Made by a program: the position numbers and the translations under genes. From the NCBI RefSeq assembly GCF_025144335.1, contig NZ_CP083539.1, forward strand, positions 683,501 through 747,500: a stretch of DNA of 64,000 bases, in the 5' to 3' direction. This document shows, piece after piece, positions 54,372 through 64,000 of this stretch. Position 1 is the stretch's first letter; each line of letters begins with the position of its first letter. The DNA is from Jannaschia sp. W003 (GTDB lineage: Bacteria; Pseudomonadota; Alphaproteobacteria; Rhodobacterales; Rhodobacteraceae). Below the pieces are notes generated by a model that was not told the origin of the DNA, did not search any database, and saw only the letters and a list, made by a program, of their open reading frames with translations.

Positions 54372-55811
54372 ATGAGCAACGCACGCAACTTCTACATCGA
54401 CGGCGCCTGGGTGGCGCCGCGCGACGGCACCGCGTTCGGCGTGGTGGACCCCTCGACCGAGGAGGTCGCGGAGACCATCTCGCTCGGCGGCCGGGCCGAC
54501 ACCGACGCCGCGGTGGCCGCCGCCAAGGCCGCGTTTCCGCGCTGGCGCCTGAGCACGAAGGCCGAGCGGCTCGACCTCCTGCGCGAGATCCTCTCGGTCT
54601 ACGAGCGCCGCTCGGGCGACATGGCCGAGGCGATCAGCCGCGAGATGGGCGCGCCCATCGACATGGCGCGGGTGCAGCAGTCGGGCGCCGGCTCGGGTCA
54701 CCTCAAGGCGTTCATCGACGCCCTCGCGGACTTCGCGTTCGAGTTCCCGCTGCGCGAGGGCGAGGAGGACACCCGCATCATCCGCGAGCCGATCGGCGTC
54801 TGCGCGCTGATCACGCCGTGGAACTGGCCCATGAACCAGATCACGCTGAAGGTGATGCCGGCGCTGGCCACGGGCTGCACCATGGTGCTGAAGCCCTCCG
54901 AGCAGTCGCCGCTGTCGGGCCTCCTGTTCACCGAGATCCTCCACGAGGCGGGCGTGCCGGCGGGCGTCTACAACATGGTCAACGGCGACGGGCCGGGCGT
55001 GGGCTCGCAGCTGTCCGCGCACCCCGACGTGGACATGGTCAGCTTCACCGGGTCCACGCGCGCCGGCACCGCGATCACCAAGGCCGCCGCCGACACCGTG
55101 AAGCGCGTCTCGTTGGAGCTGGGCGGCAAGGGCGCCAACCTCGTGTTCGCCGACGCCGACCCCAAGGCCGTGGCGGGGGGCATCGCGCGGTGCTTCAACA
55201 ACACCGGCCAGTCGTGCAACGCGCCCACCCGCATGCTGGTGGAGCGCTCGCGCTACGCCGAGGCGGTGGAGCAGGCGCGCGAGGCCGCCGAGGCCACGAG
55301 CGTCAATGCGGCTTCCGAGGGCGGGCGCCACATTGGGCCGCTGGTCTCCGAGGCGCAGTTCGAGAAGGTGCAGGCGCTGATCCAGGCCGGCATCGACGAG
55401 GGCGCGCGGCTGGTGGCGGGCGGCACGGGTCGCCCCGAGGGCCTGAACCGCGGCTTCTACGTGCGCCCCACCGTGTTCGCGGACTGCACGAACGACATGC
55501 GCATCATGCGCGAGGAGATCTTCGGCCCCGTGCTGGGGATGATGCCGTTCGACAGCGAGGACGAGGCGGTCGCCATCGCCAACGACACGCCCTATGGCCT
55601 CACCAACTACGTGCAGACCTCGGACCCGGAGCGGGCGCGGCGGGTCGCGCGCGCCCTGCGCTCGGGCATGGTGGACATGAACGGGCGCGCCCGCGGCCCC
55701 GGCAGCCCGTTCGGCGGCATGAAGCAGTCCGGCAACGGCCGCGAGGGCGGCCGCTGGGGCCTCGAGGAGTTCGTCGAGGTCCGCGCCATCGGGGGCTGGC
55801 CGCCCGAATAA
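54372..55811 (+). CDS. NAD(P)-dependent aldehyde dehydrogenase
   Basis: 479-aa classical ALDH. Visible: 'ITPWNWPMNQ', 'MVLKPSEQSPLS', 'SFTGSTRAGTAITKAAA', 'LELGGKGANLVF' with the general-base Glu, 'FNNTGQSCNAPTRM' with the catalytic Cys, and 'EEIFGPVLGMMPF'. Substrate unknown; co-transcription with xylA is possible and would suit oxidation of a sugar-derived aldehyde. GGAGG about 8-12 bases before the ATG. Convergent with mtlK. Confidence 0.92.
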   Translation: MSNARNFYIDGAWVAPRDGTAFGVVDPSTEEVAETISLGGRADTDAAVAAAKAAFPRWRLSTKAERLDLLREILSVYERRSGDMAEAISREMGAPIDMARVQQSGAGSGHLKAFIDALADFAFEFPLREGEEDTRIIREPIGVCALITPWNWPMNQITLKVMPALATGCTMVLKPSEQSPLSGLLFTEILHEAGVPAGVYNMVNGDGPGVGSQLSAHPDVDMVSFTGSTRAGTAITKAAADTVKRVSLELGGKGANLVFADADPKAVAGGIARCFNNTGQSCNAPTRMLVERSRYAEAVEQAREAAEATSVNAASEGGRHIGPLVSEAQFEKVQALIQAGIDEGARLVAGGTGRPEGLNRGFYVRPTVFADCTNDMRIMREEIFGPVLGMMPFDSEDEAVAIANDTPYGLTNYVQTSDPERARRVARALRSGMVDMNGRARGPGSPFGGMKQSGNGREGGRWGLEEFVEVRAIGGWPPE

Positions 55812-55834
55812 GGGGGGCCTCTAGCGCCGGGGCG

Positions 55835-57301
55835 TCAGGCCCCGGCGTAGTGCTTCAGGGCAGCCTCGGTGCCGTCCTGCCAGATCATCCCGAGCCAGCG
55901 CGCGAAGGCGTCGGCGAAGCGCGACCGGTCGGCGAGGTCGCCGTAGAGGTGGCGCTGCTCCAGCCATGCGGCGGGGCGGTCCTTCGCGGCGGTGGCGGCC
56001 TCGTGGAGCTGGTCCCAGATCGGGTCGTTCGCCTCGATGCGGGAGCCGTCCTCGCGGGTGCCGGCGCACATGCGCGCCCACATCGCCTCGACCAGCGCCA
56101 GCCCCTCGACCGGCACGCCCGCAGCCAGCCCGTCGCGGATGATGGGGTGGAGGAAGCCGGTGTGGCGCGACGAGCCGTCGAAGGCCACGCGGCGCACGGT
56201 GTCGACGATGCGCGGGTTCGCGAAGCGGCGCGCGATCAGGTCCACGTAGGCCTCGGGGGTCATGCCCGGGACGGGGGCCACGTGGGGCGCGATCTCCTCG
56301 CGCTCGACCTTGCGGAAGAGCGCCGCGATGAGGGGGTTCTCCATGCAGCCCGAGATGGTCTCGACGCCGAGCAGCTCGCCCGGCGTGGCGATCACCTGGT
56401 GGCCCGCGTTGAGGATGCGGATCTTCATGGCCTCGTAGGCGTGCACCTCGTCGGTGAAGGTGGCGCCGGCCTCGTCCCAGGGCGGGCGGCCCGCGCAGAA
56501 CCTGTCCTCGATCACCCACTGGCGGAAGTTCTCGTGGGTCACGGGCGCGTCGTCCTCGATCCCCAGCTCGCGCACGAGGGCCAGCTCGTTCGGCCCCGTG
56601 GCGGGGGCGATAGAGTCGACCATGGAGTTCGGGAACGCGGAGTTCGCGTCGATCCAGTCGGCCAGCTCCGGGTCCGAGAGCCGGGCGAGCGAGACCACGG
56701 TCTGGCGCAGCACGTCGCCGTTGCCCTGGAGGTTGTCGCAGCTCTGGCAGGTGAAGGCGGGGTGCCCGGCGTCGCGGCGCCGGCGCAGGGCCTCGATCAT
56801 GGCGCCGAAGGCGGTGCGCGGGCCGCCGGGATTCTCGGCGTCGTGGCGGATGTCCTCGTGCGCGGCGGCGAAGCCCTTGGTGGCGGGGTCCACGTAGTAG
56901 CCGCCCTCGGTCACGGTCAGGGCGACGATGCGGATGTCCGGTTGCGCCATGCGCTCGATCAGGGGACCATGGCCCTCCTCGACGGGGACGAAGTCGATCA
57001 TGGAGCCGATCACCTCAGCCGAGGTGCCCTCGGGCGACAGCTCGATCAGCGTGGTCAGGCAGTCCTGCGCCAGCAGCCGCTCGCGCATCTTCGCATCGGG
57101 GGCGCGCACGCCGGCGCCGACGATGGCCCAGTCGTGGGCGAGGCCCGCGTCCATGAGGCGGTGGAGGTACCAGGCCTGGTGGGCGCGGTGGAAGTTGCCC
57201 AGACCGATGTGCACGATGCCCGCCGAGAGCTTCGAGCGGTCGTAGCGGGGCACCCGCACCCCTTCCGGGAGCTGCCCGAGGGTCTCGTTGCTCAGTCGCA
57301 T
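55835..57301 (-). CDS. mtlK: mannitol 2-dehydrogenase (long-chain polyol dehydrogenase)
   Basis: 488-aa NAD-dependent enzyme oxidising D-mannitol (and often D-arabitol/D-sorbitol) to the ketose. 'IVHIGLGNFHRAHQAWYLHR' opens the protein; the family's catalytic K-x4-N-x2-H is seen in 'MKIRILNAGHQV'. Metal-independent class. Distal gene of the smoEFGK-smoS-mtlK operon, as in Rhodobacter sphaeroides. Confidence 0.94.
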   Translation of the reverse strand: MRLSNETLGQLPEGVRVPRYDRSKLSAGIVHIGLGNFHRAHQAWYLHRLMDAGLAHDWAIVGAGVRAPDAKMRERLLAQDCLTTLIELSPEGTSAEVIGSMIDFVPVEEGHGPLIERMAQPDIRIVALTVTEGGYYVDPATKGFAAAHEDIRHDAENPGGPRTAFGAMIEALRRRRDAGHPAFTCQSCDNLQGNGDVLRQTVVSLARLSDPELADWIDANSAFPNSMVDSIAPATGPNELALVRELGIEDDAPVTHENFRQWVIEDRFCAGRPPWDEAGATFTDEVHAYEAMKIRILNAGHQVIATPGELLGVETISGCMENPLIAALFRKVEREEIAPHVAPVPGMTPEAYVDLIARRFANPRIVDTVRRVAFDGSSRHTGFLHPIIRDGLAAGVPVEGLALVEAMWARMCAGTREDGSRIEANDPIWDQLHEAATAAKDRPAAWLEQRHLYGDLADRSRFADAFARWLGMIWQDGTEAALKHYAGA

Positions 57302-57326
57302 CGTCTTCTCCTGTGTGCGGGGGGCG

Positions 57327-58078
57327 TCAGGCGAGCCAGTTGCCGCCGTCGACGCCGAACGTCTGGCCGACCACGTAGTCGGATTCCGGGGAGGCGAGGA
57401 ACACGGCCATGCCCGTGAGGTCGTCGGCCGTCCCCATGCGCCCGAAGGGCACGGCGGCGGCCACCTCGCGCTTCTTCTGGCCGGGCGCCTTGCCTTCGTG
57501 CCTGGCGAACAGCGCGTCCACCCCGTCCCAGTGCTCGCCCTCGACCACGCCGGGCGCGATGGCGTTCACGTTGATGCCGTGGGCGATGAGGTTCAGGCCT
57601 GCCGACTGCGTGAGCGAGATCACGGCGGCCTTCGTGGCGCAGTAGACGGCGACGAGGCTCTCGCCCCGGCGCCCCGCCTGGGAGGCCATGTTGATGATCT
57701 TGCCGCCCCGGCCGCGCGCGATCATGCCCTTCGCGGCCGCCTGCAGGGTGAAGAGCGTGCCGGCGACGTTCACCGCGAACAGGCGGTCGTAGCTCGCCCG
57801 CGTGATGTCCACGATGGGGGCCGCGTCGAAGAGGGCCGCGTTGTTGACCAGGATGTCGGGCTCCGCCTCGGCCACGGCGCTCTCGATGCTCGCCTGGTCG
57901 GTGACGTCCATCCGCACGGCGCAGGCGCCGCCGCCGATGCCCCGCGCCGCCGAGGCGGCGCGGTCCGTGTCGATGTCGCCCAGGACCACGCGGGCCCCTT
58001 CGCGGGCGTAGGCCTCGCAGAAGGCCAGGCCGATGCCGCGCGCGGCCCCGGTGACCAGCGCGGTGCGGCCTTCGAGTC

Positions 58079-58082
<4 letters not shown>
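57327..58082 (-). CDS. smoS: sorbitol dehydrogenase SmoS (short-chain dehydrogenase)
   Basis: 251-aa SDR. NAD motif 'TGAARGIG', 'NNAA' and the catalytic Ser...Tyr-x3-Lys in '[21 protein letters not shown]'. '[16 protein letters not shown]' resembles R. sphaeroides sorbitol (galactitol) dehydrogenase. Converts D-sorbitol to D-fructose. Its ATG overlaps the smoK stop (ATGA), coupling it to the transporter. Confidence 0.92.
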
Positions 58083-59083
<1,001 letters not shown>

Positions 59084-59095
59084 CTGTTGGTCTCC

Positions 59096-59926
59096 TTACT
59101 TGACGGCGCCGAAGGTGAGGCCGCGCACGAGTTGCTTCTGGCTGAACCAGCCGAGGATCAGGATCGGCGCGATGGCCATGGTGGACGCGGCGGAGAGCTT
59201 GGCGAAGAACAGGCCCTCGGGGCTGGAGTAGCTGGCGATGAAGGCGGTGAGCGGCGCGGCCGTGGCCGCGGTGAGGTTGAGGGTCCAGAACGCCTCGTTC
59301 CACGCCAGGATGAAGTTGAGCAGCAGCGTCGAGGCGATGCCGGGCACGGCCATGGGGGCGAGCACGGAGGTGATCTCCTGCCAGAGGGCGGCGCCGTCCA
59401 TGCGCGCGGCCTCCAGGATCTCGCCGGGGATCTCGCGGAAGTAGGTGTAGAGCATCCAGACGATGATCGGCAGGTTGATCAGCATCAGGACGACCACGAG
59501 GCCGATGCGGGTGTCGAGGATCCCCAGCTCGATGAAGATCAGGTAGATCGGGTAGAGCACGCCGACCGCCGGGAGCATCTTGGTGGAGAGCATCCACAGC
59601 AGGATGTCCTTGGTCCGCGCCGAGGGCACGAAGGCCATGGACCAGGCGGCGGGCACGGCGACGATGATGCCGAGGATCGTGGAGCCGCCGGCGATGATCA
59701 CCGAGTTCCACAGGAAGCGCATGTAGTTCGAGCGCTCCTGCACCACGCCGTAGTTCTCGGTGGTCCAGTCGAAGAACAGGAACGAGGGGGGCGAGGCGAT
59801 GGCCTCGGCCTCGGTCTTGAACGAGGTGAGGATGGTCCAGAGGATCGGGAAGAAGAGCAGGAGCCCGATCGTCCAGGCGGCTGCGGTGGAGAATGCCTTG
59901 CGGCGGGGTGTGACGGCGCGGGCCAT
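59096..59926 (-). CDS. smoG: polyol ABC transporter permease SmoG
   Basis: 276-aa MalG-type permease with six helices (first at about 14-34). ATPase-contact EAA loop 'EIPGEILEAARMDGAALWQE'. C-terminus 'KQLVRGLTFGAVK' is typical. 12-bp gap after smoF. Confidence 0.94.
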   Translation of the reverse strand: MARAVTPRRKAFSTAAAWTIGLLLFFPILWTILTSFKTEAEAIASPPSFLFFDWTTENYGVVQERSNYMRFLWNSVIIAGGSTILGIIVAVPAAWSMAFVPSARTKDILLWMLSTKMLPAVGVLYPIYLIFIELGILDTRIGLVVVLMLINLPIIVWMLYTYFREIPGEILEAARMDGAALWQEITSVLAPMAVPGIASTLLLNFILAWNEAFWTLNLTAATAAPLTAFIASYSSPEGLFFAKLSAASTMAIAPILILGWFSQKQLVRGLTFGAVK

Positions 59927-59938
59927 GTTCGTCCCTCC

Positions 59939-60805
59939 TCAGGCGTCGAGGTTCTTGCCGACGATCCGCATCAGGAAGATCGCGACGATGTTGGCGAGGA
60001 TGACGGCGTAGATGCCGCCGGCGGAGCCGAGCCCGACGTTCTGGCTCTCGAGAACGCGCTGGAACACGAGGTAGGCCAGGGTGCGGGTGCCGAACGAGCC
60101 TTGGGTGGTCACGAAGATCTCGGCGAAGATCGAGAGCAGGAAGATGGTCTGGATCAGCACCACGATCGTGATGGCGCGGCCGAGGTGGGGCAGGATGAGG
60201 AACCAGAAGCGCTTGAGCGGCGGGGCGCCGTCGATCTCGGCGGCCTCGAGCTGCTCGCTGTCCAGCGACTGGATCGCGGTGAGGAGGATGAGCGTCGCGA
60301 AGGGCAGCCACTGCCAGGCGACGATGATGATGATCGACAGGAGCGGCGTCTCGACCAGCCAGTCGTGTGGCGAGGCCCCGAAGAAGCGGAACACGTGACT
60401 GAACACCCCGTTCACGGGGTCCATCATCATGTTCTTCCACACCAGCGCGGAGACGGTGGGCATCACGAAGAAGGGCGAGATCACGAGGATGCGGACGATA
60501 CCCTGTCCCCAGATCGGCTCGTTCAGGAGCATCGCGAGCAGGATGCCGAGGGTGACGGTGATGACGAGCACCGAGCCCACGAGCACGAGCGTGGTGATCA
60601 CGGACTCGACGAAGGCCGAGGAGTTCCAGAAGCGCACGTAGTTGTCGAAGCCGATCCAGGGCTCGAACACGCCCCGCAGCGGCCGGTAGTCCGCGAACGA
60701 GAAGTAGAGCGTGAGGATCAGCGGGACGAGCATCCAGCCGAGCAGCAGGGTGACGGCCGGCGCCATCATGATGCGGGCGGCGGATCGGGAATGCTGTGTA
60801 GCCAT
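59939..60805 (-). CDS. smoF: polyol ABC transporter permease SmoF
   Basis: 288-aa MalF-type permease with six helices (first at about 13-35) and EAA loop 'LDSEQLEAAEIDGAPPLKRF'. Follows smoE by 114 bp that contain a stem-loop. Confidence 0.94.
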   Translation of the reverse strand: MATQHSRSAARIMMAPAVTLLLGWMLVPLILTLYFSFADYRPLRGVFEPWIGFDNYVRFWNSSAFVESVITTLVLVGSVLVITVTLGILLAMLLNEPIWGQGIVRILVISPFFVMPTVSALVWKNMMMDPVNGVFSHVFRFFGASPHDWLVETPLLSIIIIVAWQWLPFATLILLTAIQSLDSEQLEAAEIDGAPPLKRFWFLILPHLGRAITIVVLIQTIFLLSIFAEIFVTTQGSFGTRTLAYLVFQRVLESQNVGLGSAGGIYAVILANIVAIFLMRIVGKNLDA

Positions 60806-60875
60806 GTCGGGGTTCGCCTCTGGGATTGGCGGGTCCGCGTGCGGCCGGACGGTGGCGCGGGGACCGGAGGGGGAA

Positions 60876-60892
60876 GGGCGCGCGGGGCGCCC
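60876..60892 (-). other. stem-loop in smoE-smoF spacer
   Basis: GGGCGC-N5-GCGCCC, flanked by G- and C-runs that can lengthen the stem imperfectly. It lies just after the binding-protein gene, a place where hairpins often protect the upstream message and lower read-through to the permease genes. Confidence 0.5.
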
Positions 60893-60919
60893 CTCCCGGG
60901 TGTCGAGGGAAGCGAGGGC

Positions 60920-62236
60920 TCAGCGGTAGCCCGCGGCCTCCATCTCCTCGTTCACCATTTCTTGAACCTTCGCGAGAGTCTCGTCAACGGACTGCTGACC
61001 CGCGAGCATGGCCGAGAACTCTTGGCCGGCGGTGGTGCCGATGCCCTGCCACTCGGGGATGGCGACGTACTGGATGCCCACGTAGGGCACGTCGTCCACG
61101 GTGGGGTTGCCCGGGTCCGCGATGTTGATCGACTCGAGGGTCATCTCGGCGAACGGCACCTTCTGGTACTCGGGGTTCTCGTAGAGCGAGGTGCGGGCAC
61201 CCGGCGGCACGTTGGCCCAGCCCTCCTTCTCGGCGACCATCTCGATGTAGTCCTTCGAGGTGGCCCAGGCGATGAACTTCTTGGCCGCGTCGGGCGAGTC
61301 CGAGCCGGCGGGGATGCCGAGGGCCCAGGCCCAGAGCCAGTTGGCGTTCTTGCCCTTGCCGGTGTTCGGCGCGAGCGCGAAGCCGACCTTGTCGGCCACG
61401 GTCGAGTCGTCCGGGTTGGTCACGAAGGACGCCGCCACGGTGGCGTCGATCCACATGCCGCACTTGCCCTGCTGGAACAGGTTCAGGTTCTCGTTGAAGC
61501 CGTTGGTCGCGGCGCCCGGAGGGCCGGCATCGGTCATCAGGTCGTTGTAGAAGGTGACGGCCTCCTTCCACTCGGGGCTGTCGAGCTGGGCGTTCCAGTC
61601 CTCGTCGAACCAGCGCGCGCCGAACGAGTTGGCGACCGTGGTGATGAACGCCATGTTCTCGCCCCAGCCGGCCTTGCCGCGCAGGCAGATGCCGTACTGC
61701 TCGGCGTCCTTGTCGGTCAGCTGGCGGGCGGCGTCGGCGATGAACTCCCAGGTGGGCTGCTTCGGCATCTCGATGCCGGCCTCCTCGAAGAGGTCGGTGC
61801 GGTACATCACCATCGACGACTCGCCGTAGAACGGCGCGGCGTAGAGCGTGTCCTCGTAGGAGAGGCCGGCACGCATGGCGGGCAGGATGTCGCCCGCGTC
61901 GTACTCCTCGCCGAGGTCGTCGAGCGGCACGAGCCAGCCCTGGGCGGCCCAGATCGGGGTCTCGTACATGCCGATCGTCATCACGTCGAACTGGCCGCCG
62001 TTGGTGGCGATGTCTTGGGTGACGCGCTGGCGCAGCACGTTCTCCTCGAGGGTGACCCACTCGAGCGTGATGTCGGGGTTCTCGGCGGTGAAGTCGTCGG
62101 TCAGGCCCTGCATGCGGACCATGTCGCCGTTGTTCACGGTGGCGATCGTGAGGGTCGTGGCGTGGGCGTCGGCGTGGGCCGAGCCGGCGACGAGCGTGAG
62201 CGCCGTCGCTCCATAGAGCGCGTGCTTGAGTTTCAT
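60920..62236 (-). CDS. smoE: polyol ABC transporter substrate-binding protein SmoE
   Basis: 438-aa periplasmic binding protein, signal peptide 1-25 (ending A-H-A-D-A). SBP family 1 features: 'LTIATVNNGDMVRMQGLTDD', 'GESSMVMYRTDLFEEAGIEM' and 'GKCGMWIDATVAASFV'. By homology to R. sphaeroides it should bind sorbitol/mannitol-type polyols. First gene of the polyol operon, located 128 bp after the LacI gene; its promoter lies in that spacer. Confidence 0.93.
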   Translation of the reverse strand: MKLKHALYGATALTLVAGSAHADAHATTLTIATVNNGDMVRMQGLTDDFTAENPDITLEWVTLEENVLRQRVTQDIATNGGQFDVMTIGMYETPIWAAQGWLVPLDDLGEEYDAGDILPAMRAGLSYEDTLYAAPFYGESSMVMYRTDLFEEAGIEMPKQPTWEFIADAARQLTDKDAEQYGICLRGKAGWGENMAFITTVANSFGARWFDEDWNAQLDSPEWKEAVTFYNDLMTDAGPPGAATNGFNENLNLFQQGKCGMWIDATVAASFVTNPDDSTVADKVGFALAPNTGKGKNANWLWAWALGIPAGSDSPDAAKKFIAWATSKDYIEMVAEKEGWANVPPGARTSLYENPEYQKVPFAEMTLESINIADPGNPTVDDVPYVGIQYVAIPEWQGIGTTAGQEFSAMLAGQQSVDETLAKVQEMVNEEMEAAGYR

Positions 62237-62338
62237 GGGTGTCCTCCCTGGACGGTCTAGTCGTGACGTGTGCGCATACCCAAATCACGCCCGGCGCATG
62301 GCTGTCAACGCAAAATGTTTACCCGCGGCAAGTTCTGA

Positions 62339-62354
62339 GGGGAACCAATTCCCC
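62339..62354. promoter_or_regulatory. inverted repeat between lacI and smoE
   Basis: GGGGAA-CCAA-TTCCCC is a perfect 6-4-6 repeat, 10 bases past the lacI stop and about 100 bases before smoE on the minus strand. It may be an operator or a short hairpin ending the lacI message. The neighbouring GTTTACCCGCGGCAAG (about 62317-62332) is only a partial LacI-like dyad. Confidence 0.4.
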
Positions 62355-62364
62355 GCAAGCGCGT

Positions 62365-63393
62365 TCAAGCGGATGCGCGCATGATGAGCCGGCCGGGATA
62401 GGACACCTCGGCGCGCTCGCCGGGGGCGCCGCCGCTCTCGACCGCCTCCACCAGCGCCTCCACGCTGCGCTTCGCGATCGCGGTGTAATCCTGCGCCACC
62501 GTGGTCAGCGAGGGCGTGGTGAAGCGCGCGAAGGGGTGGTCGTCGTGGCCCGCCACGCGCAGCGCCGCGCCCGACCCGCGCCCCACCCGGCGCCCCTTCT
62601 CGTAGGCCGCCGCCAGGAGGCCGATGGCGAGGCGGTCGTTGGAGCACAGCACGGTGTCGGTCTCGAATCGCCGCTCCTCGAAGGCGCGCAGGCCGCCCGA
62701 GTAGCCGATCTCCTCGAATCCCCACCCCGAGCCCTCCACGCGCACTACCCGCGGCTCGTGCCCGAGCCGCGTCATGGCCTCCTCGTAGGCCGTGCGGCGC
62801 TTGCGGGCGTTGGGGTTCACGGGGGGCATCTCGAAGAAGCAGGGCGGCGAGCCCGTGCGGCACAAATAGTCAACCATGAGTGGAACGGACTGGAAGTTGT
62901 CGGACCCCACGAAGGTCGCCCCGAGGCCCTCGATGTTGGCGTCGAACAGCACCGTGGGAACCTCGCGGCAGAAGCGCTCCACCGCGTCCCGGTCCGAGGT
63001 CCGCCCCAAGGGCGCGAGCAGCACGCCCGCGGGCTTGAGCGAGCGGAGGTTGTCGAAGATCTCGGCCTCGATCGCCGGGTCGCCGTGGGCGCTGAACAGC
63101 AGCGGCGAGAACCCCGCCTCGATCACCCGCGCCTCGATGTTGCGCGCCAGCTCCGCGAAGAACGGATCGGCCAGGAACGGCACCGCGATGCCCACGATCT
63201 TGGTGAGCCGCCGGTTCTGGTTCATCGCGTAGACGTTGGGGCGGAAGTCGTAGCGCTCCAGCGCGGACTCGATCCGCGCGCGCGTGGAGTCCCGCACGCT
63301 GGTGGGGTCGTGGAAGTACTTCGACACGGTCGGGCGGGACACCCCGCTGAGCCGGGCAAAGGTCTCCATGTTGGGGACTTTCTCCGGCGTCAT
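62365..63393 (-). CDS. LacI-family transcriptional regulator of the polyol operon
   Basis: 342 aa. N-terminal HTH 'METFARLSGVSRPTVSKYFH' followed by the hinge 'YRPN'-like 'YDFRPNVYAMNQNRR'; the periplasmic-binding-protein-like effector domain contains 'VGIAVPFLADPFFAELARNI' and 'CSNDRLAIGLLAA'. Located directly upstream of smoE in the same direction, so most likely the local regulator. In R. sphaeroides the smo operon has a different regulator type, as far as I recall. ATG at 63393 starts the conserved 'TPEKVPNMETFA'; the longer frame has no family support. Confidence 0.92.
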   Translation of the reverse strand: MTPEKVPNMETFARLSGVSRPTVSKYFHDPTSVRDSTRARIESALERYDFRPNVYAMNQNRRLTKIVGIAVPFLADPFFAELARNIEARVIEAGFSPLLFSAHGDPAIEAEIFDNLRSLKPAGVLLAPLGRTSDRDAVERFCREVPTVLFDANIEGLGATFVGSDNFQSVPLMVDYLCRTGSPPCFFEMPPVNPNARKRRTAYEEAMTRLGHEPRVVRVEGSGWGFEEIGYSGGLRAFEERRFETDTVLCSNDRLAIGLLAAAYEKGRRVGRGSGAALRVAGHDDHPFARFTTPSLTTVAQDYTAIAKRSVEALVEAVESGGAPGERAEVSYPGRLIMRASA

Positions 63394-63461
63394 GGGTGCT
63401 CCCTGCGCGGGGCGCTGGCCCCGTTTCCGTACGCGCGGCACGCAACAAGGTGACGCGCGCA

Positions 63462-63473
63462 AATTTCGAAATT
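63462..63473. promoter_or_regulatory. LacI-type operator candidate upstream of lacI
   Basis: AATTTCGAAATT is a perfect 12-bp palindrome with a central CG, the hallmark of LacI-family sites, in an AT-rich island about 70 bases before the lacI start. It suggests autoregulation of the polyol regulator. No second copy was noticed before smoE. Confidence 0.6.
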
Positions 63474-63557
63474 GACCTTAGGAAGGATCGGATCGCTGCG
63501 TCAAGCGTGGCGGGGGGCGCGGCCGGTGGCCCCGCCCGAGGGCGCCGTCCCGGGGCG

Positions 63558-64000
63558 TCAGGCGGCGCGCAGGCCCAGGATCGCGCGCGCCTCGGCGGGG
63601 GTCGCGATGGGCCGGCCATGGCGCGCGGCGGTCTCGGCGGCGCGCCGGACCAGCGCCGCGTTCGAGGGCGCGAGGCGTTCGCGGTCCAGCCGAACGTTGT
63701 CCTCGAGCCCGGTGCGAACGTGGCCACCCTCGGCCGCCGCCCAGTCGCCGACCTCGGCCTGGTGGCGCCCCACGCCGGCCGCGCACCAGGGCGCGTCCGC
63801 ACCGAACAGGTGCCGGTGCGCCGAGAGCATGGCGTCGAAGGCGTGGCGCGCGGCCGGAAGTGCGTTGCGCACGCCCAACACGAACTGGCAGTAGGGCGGC
63901 CGCGCCGGGTCCGAGGCGCCGGGCGCGGTGGGCAGGCGCCCCGCGCGCCAGAGGGCGTGGGCCTGCCAGAGGTGGCTGAGGTCGAAGCACTCGATCTCCG
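63558..64000 (-). CDS. BKACE (DUF849) beta-keto acid cleavage enzyme, partial
   Basis: C-terminal ~147 residues; the start lies beyond the window edge. The zinc TIM-barrel family of 3-keto-5-aminohexanoate cleavage enzymes splits a beta-keto acid with acetyl-CoA. Family end-signature is clear: 'GGHVRTGLEDNVRLDRERLA' followed by 'PSNAALVRRA', and upstream 'EIECFDLSHLWQAHALW' and 'QFVLGVRNALPA'. Substrate cannot be told from this part. Same strand as lacI with a 164-bp spacer. Confidence 0.9.
   Translation of the reverse strand, partial: EIECFDLSHLWQAHALWRAGRLPTAPGASDPARPPYCQFVLGVRNALPAARHAFDAMLSAHRHLFGADAPWCAAGVGRHQAEVGDWAAAEGGHVRTGLEDNVRLDRERLAPSNAALVRRAAETAARHGRPIATPAEARAILGLRAA

Overview
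The window is very GC-rich with GTG/TTG starts and long antisense shadow frames. Its gene content (CcrM GANTC methyltransferase, glpSTPQUV-type glycerol transporter, smo/mtl polyol operon, TRAP transporter, BKACE enzyme) points to an alphaproteobacterium, most likely of the Rhodobacterales/Rhodobacteraceae type. No tRNA, rRNA, transposase, phage gene or CRISPR array was seen.

Layout. 0-6.3 kb is housekeeping and small envelope genes: a CAP-domain lipoprotein, an L,D-transpeptidase, ccrM, rnhB, a His-rich coiled-coil protein, a membrane protein with a winged-helix-like tail, and an Lrp regulator. 6.3-11.4 kb (minus strand) is a probable catabolic operon: CoA-transferase, TRAP M-P-Q and an HMG-CoA-lyase-type enzyme. 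11.8-14.9 kb holds a ThDP enzyme related to transketolase/AceE and a DUF2238-like membrane protein. 14.8-24.2 kb is a divergent terpenoid cluster: hpnCDE make squalene on one side, and crtN, crtP, an acyltransferase, a CrtQ-type glycosyltransferase and an aldehyde dehydrogenase lie on the other. Together this is a plausible full route to a glycosylated, acylated C30 (staphyloxanthin-like) carotenoid.

24.2-33.4 kb is the glycerol region: glpR divergent from glpD-glpSTPQ-U-V. A GIY-YIG nuclease gene flanked by copies of one palindromic repeat sits between glpQ and glpU. 33.4-39.7 kb is a copper/redox stress region (DUF411, cytochrome c, copC, copD, csoR, DUF305, glutaredoxin-MauE fusion, CDF efflux, msrA) with CsoR-like palindromes at two promoters.

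39.8-52.6 kb (minus strand) is a tightly overlapping alginate-type exopolysaccharide operon: algD, alg8, alg44, algA, algG, an unknown helical gene, algX, a very large algK-like gene and algL. By eye, the polymer-modifying or degrading proteins (AlgG, AlgX, AlgL) and two accessory domains (Alg44 PilZ, AlgA isomerase half) lack residues essential in Pseudomonas. No algE, algI or algF is present. The precursor and polymerase proteins (AlgD, the AlgA transferase half, Alg8) look intact. This suggests export of an unmodified polymannuronate-like polymer, with the old enzymes kept as scaffold; it is the strongest candidate here for an undescribed variant system.

53.0-63.4 kb is sugar and polyol use: xylA and an aldehyde dehydrogenase on plus; a LacI regulator and smoEFGK-smoS-mtlK on minus. 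The window ends inside a BKACE gene. Alignments to reference proteins were done from memory, not by search.
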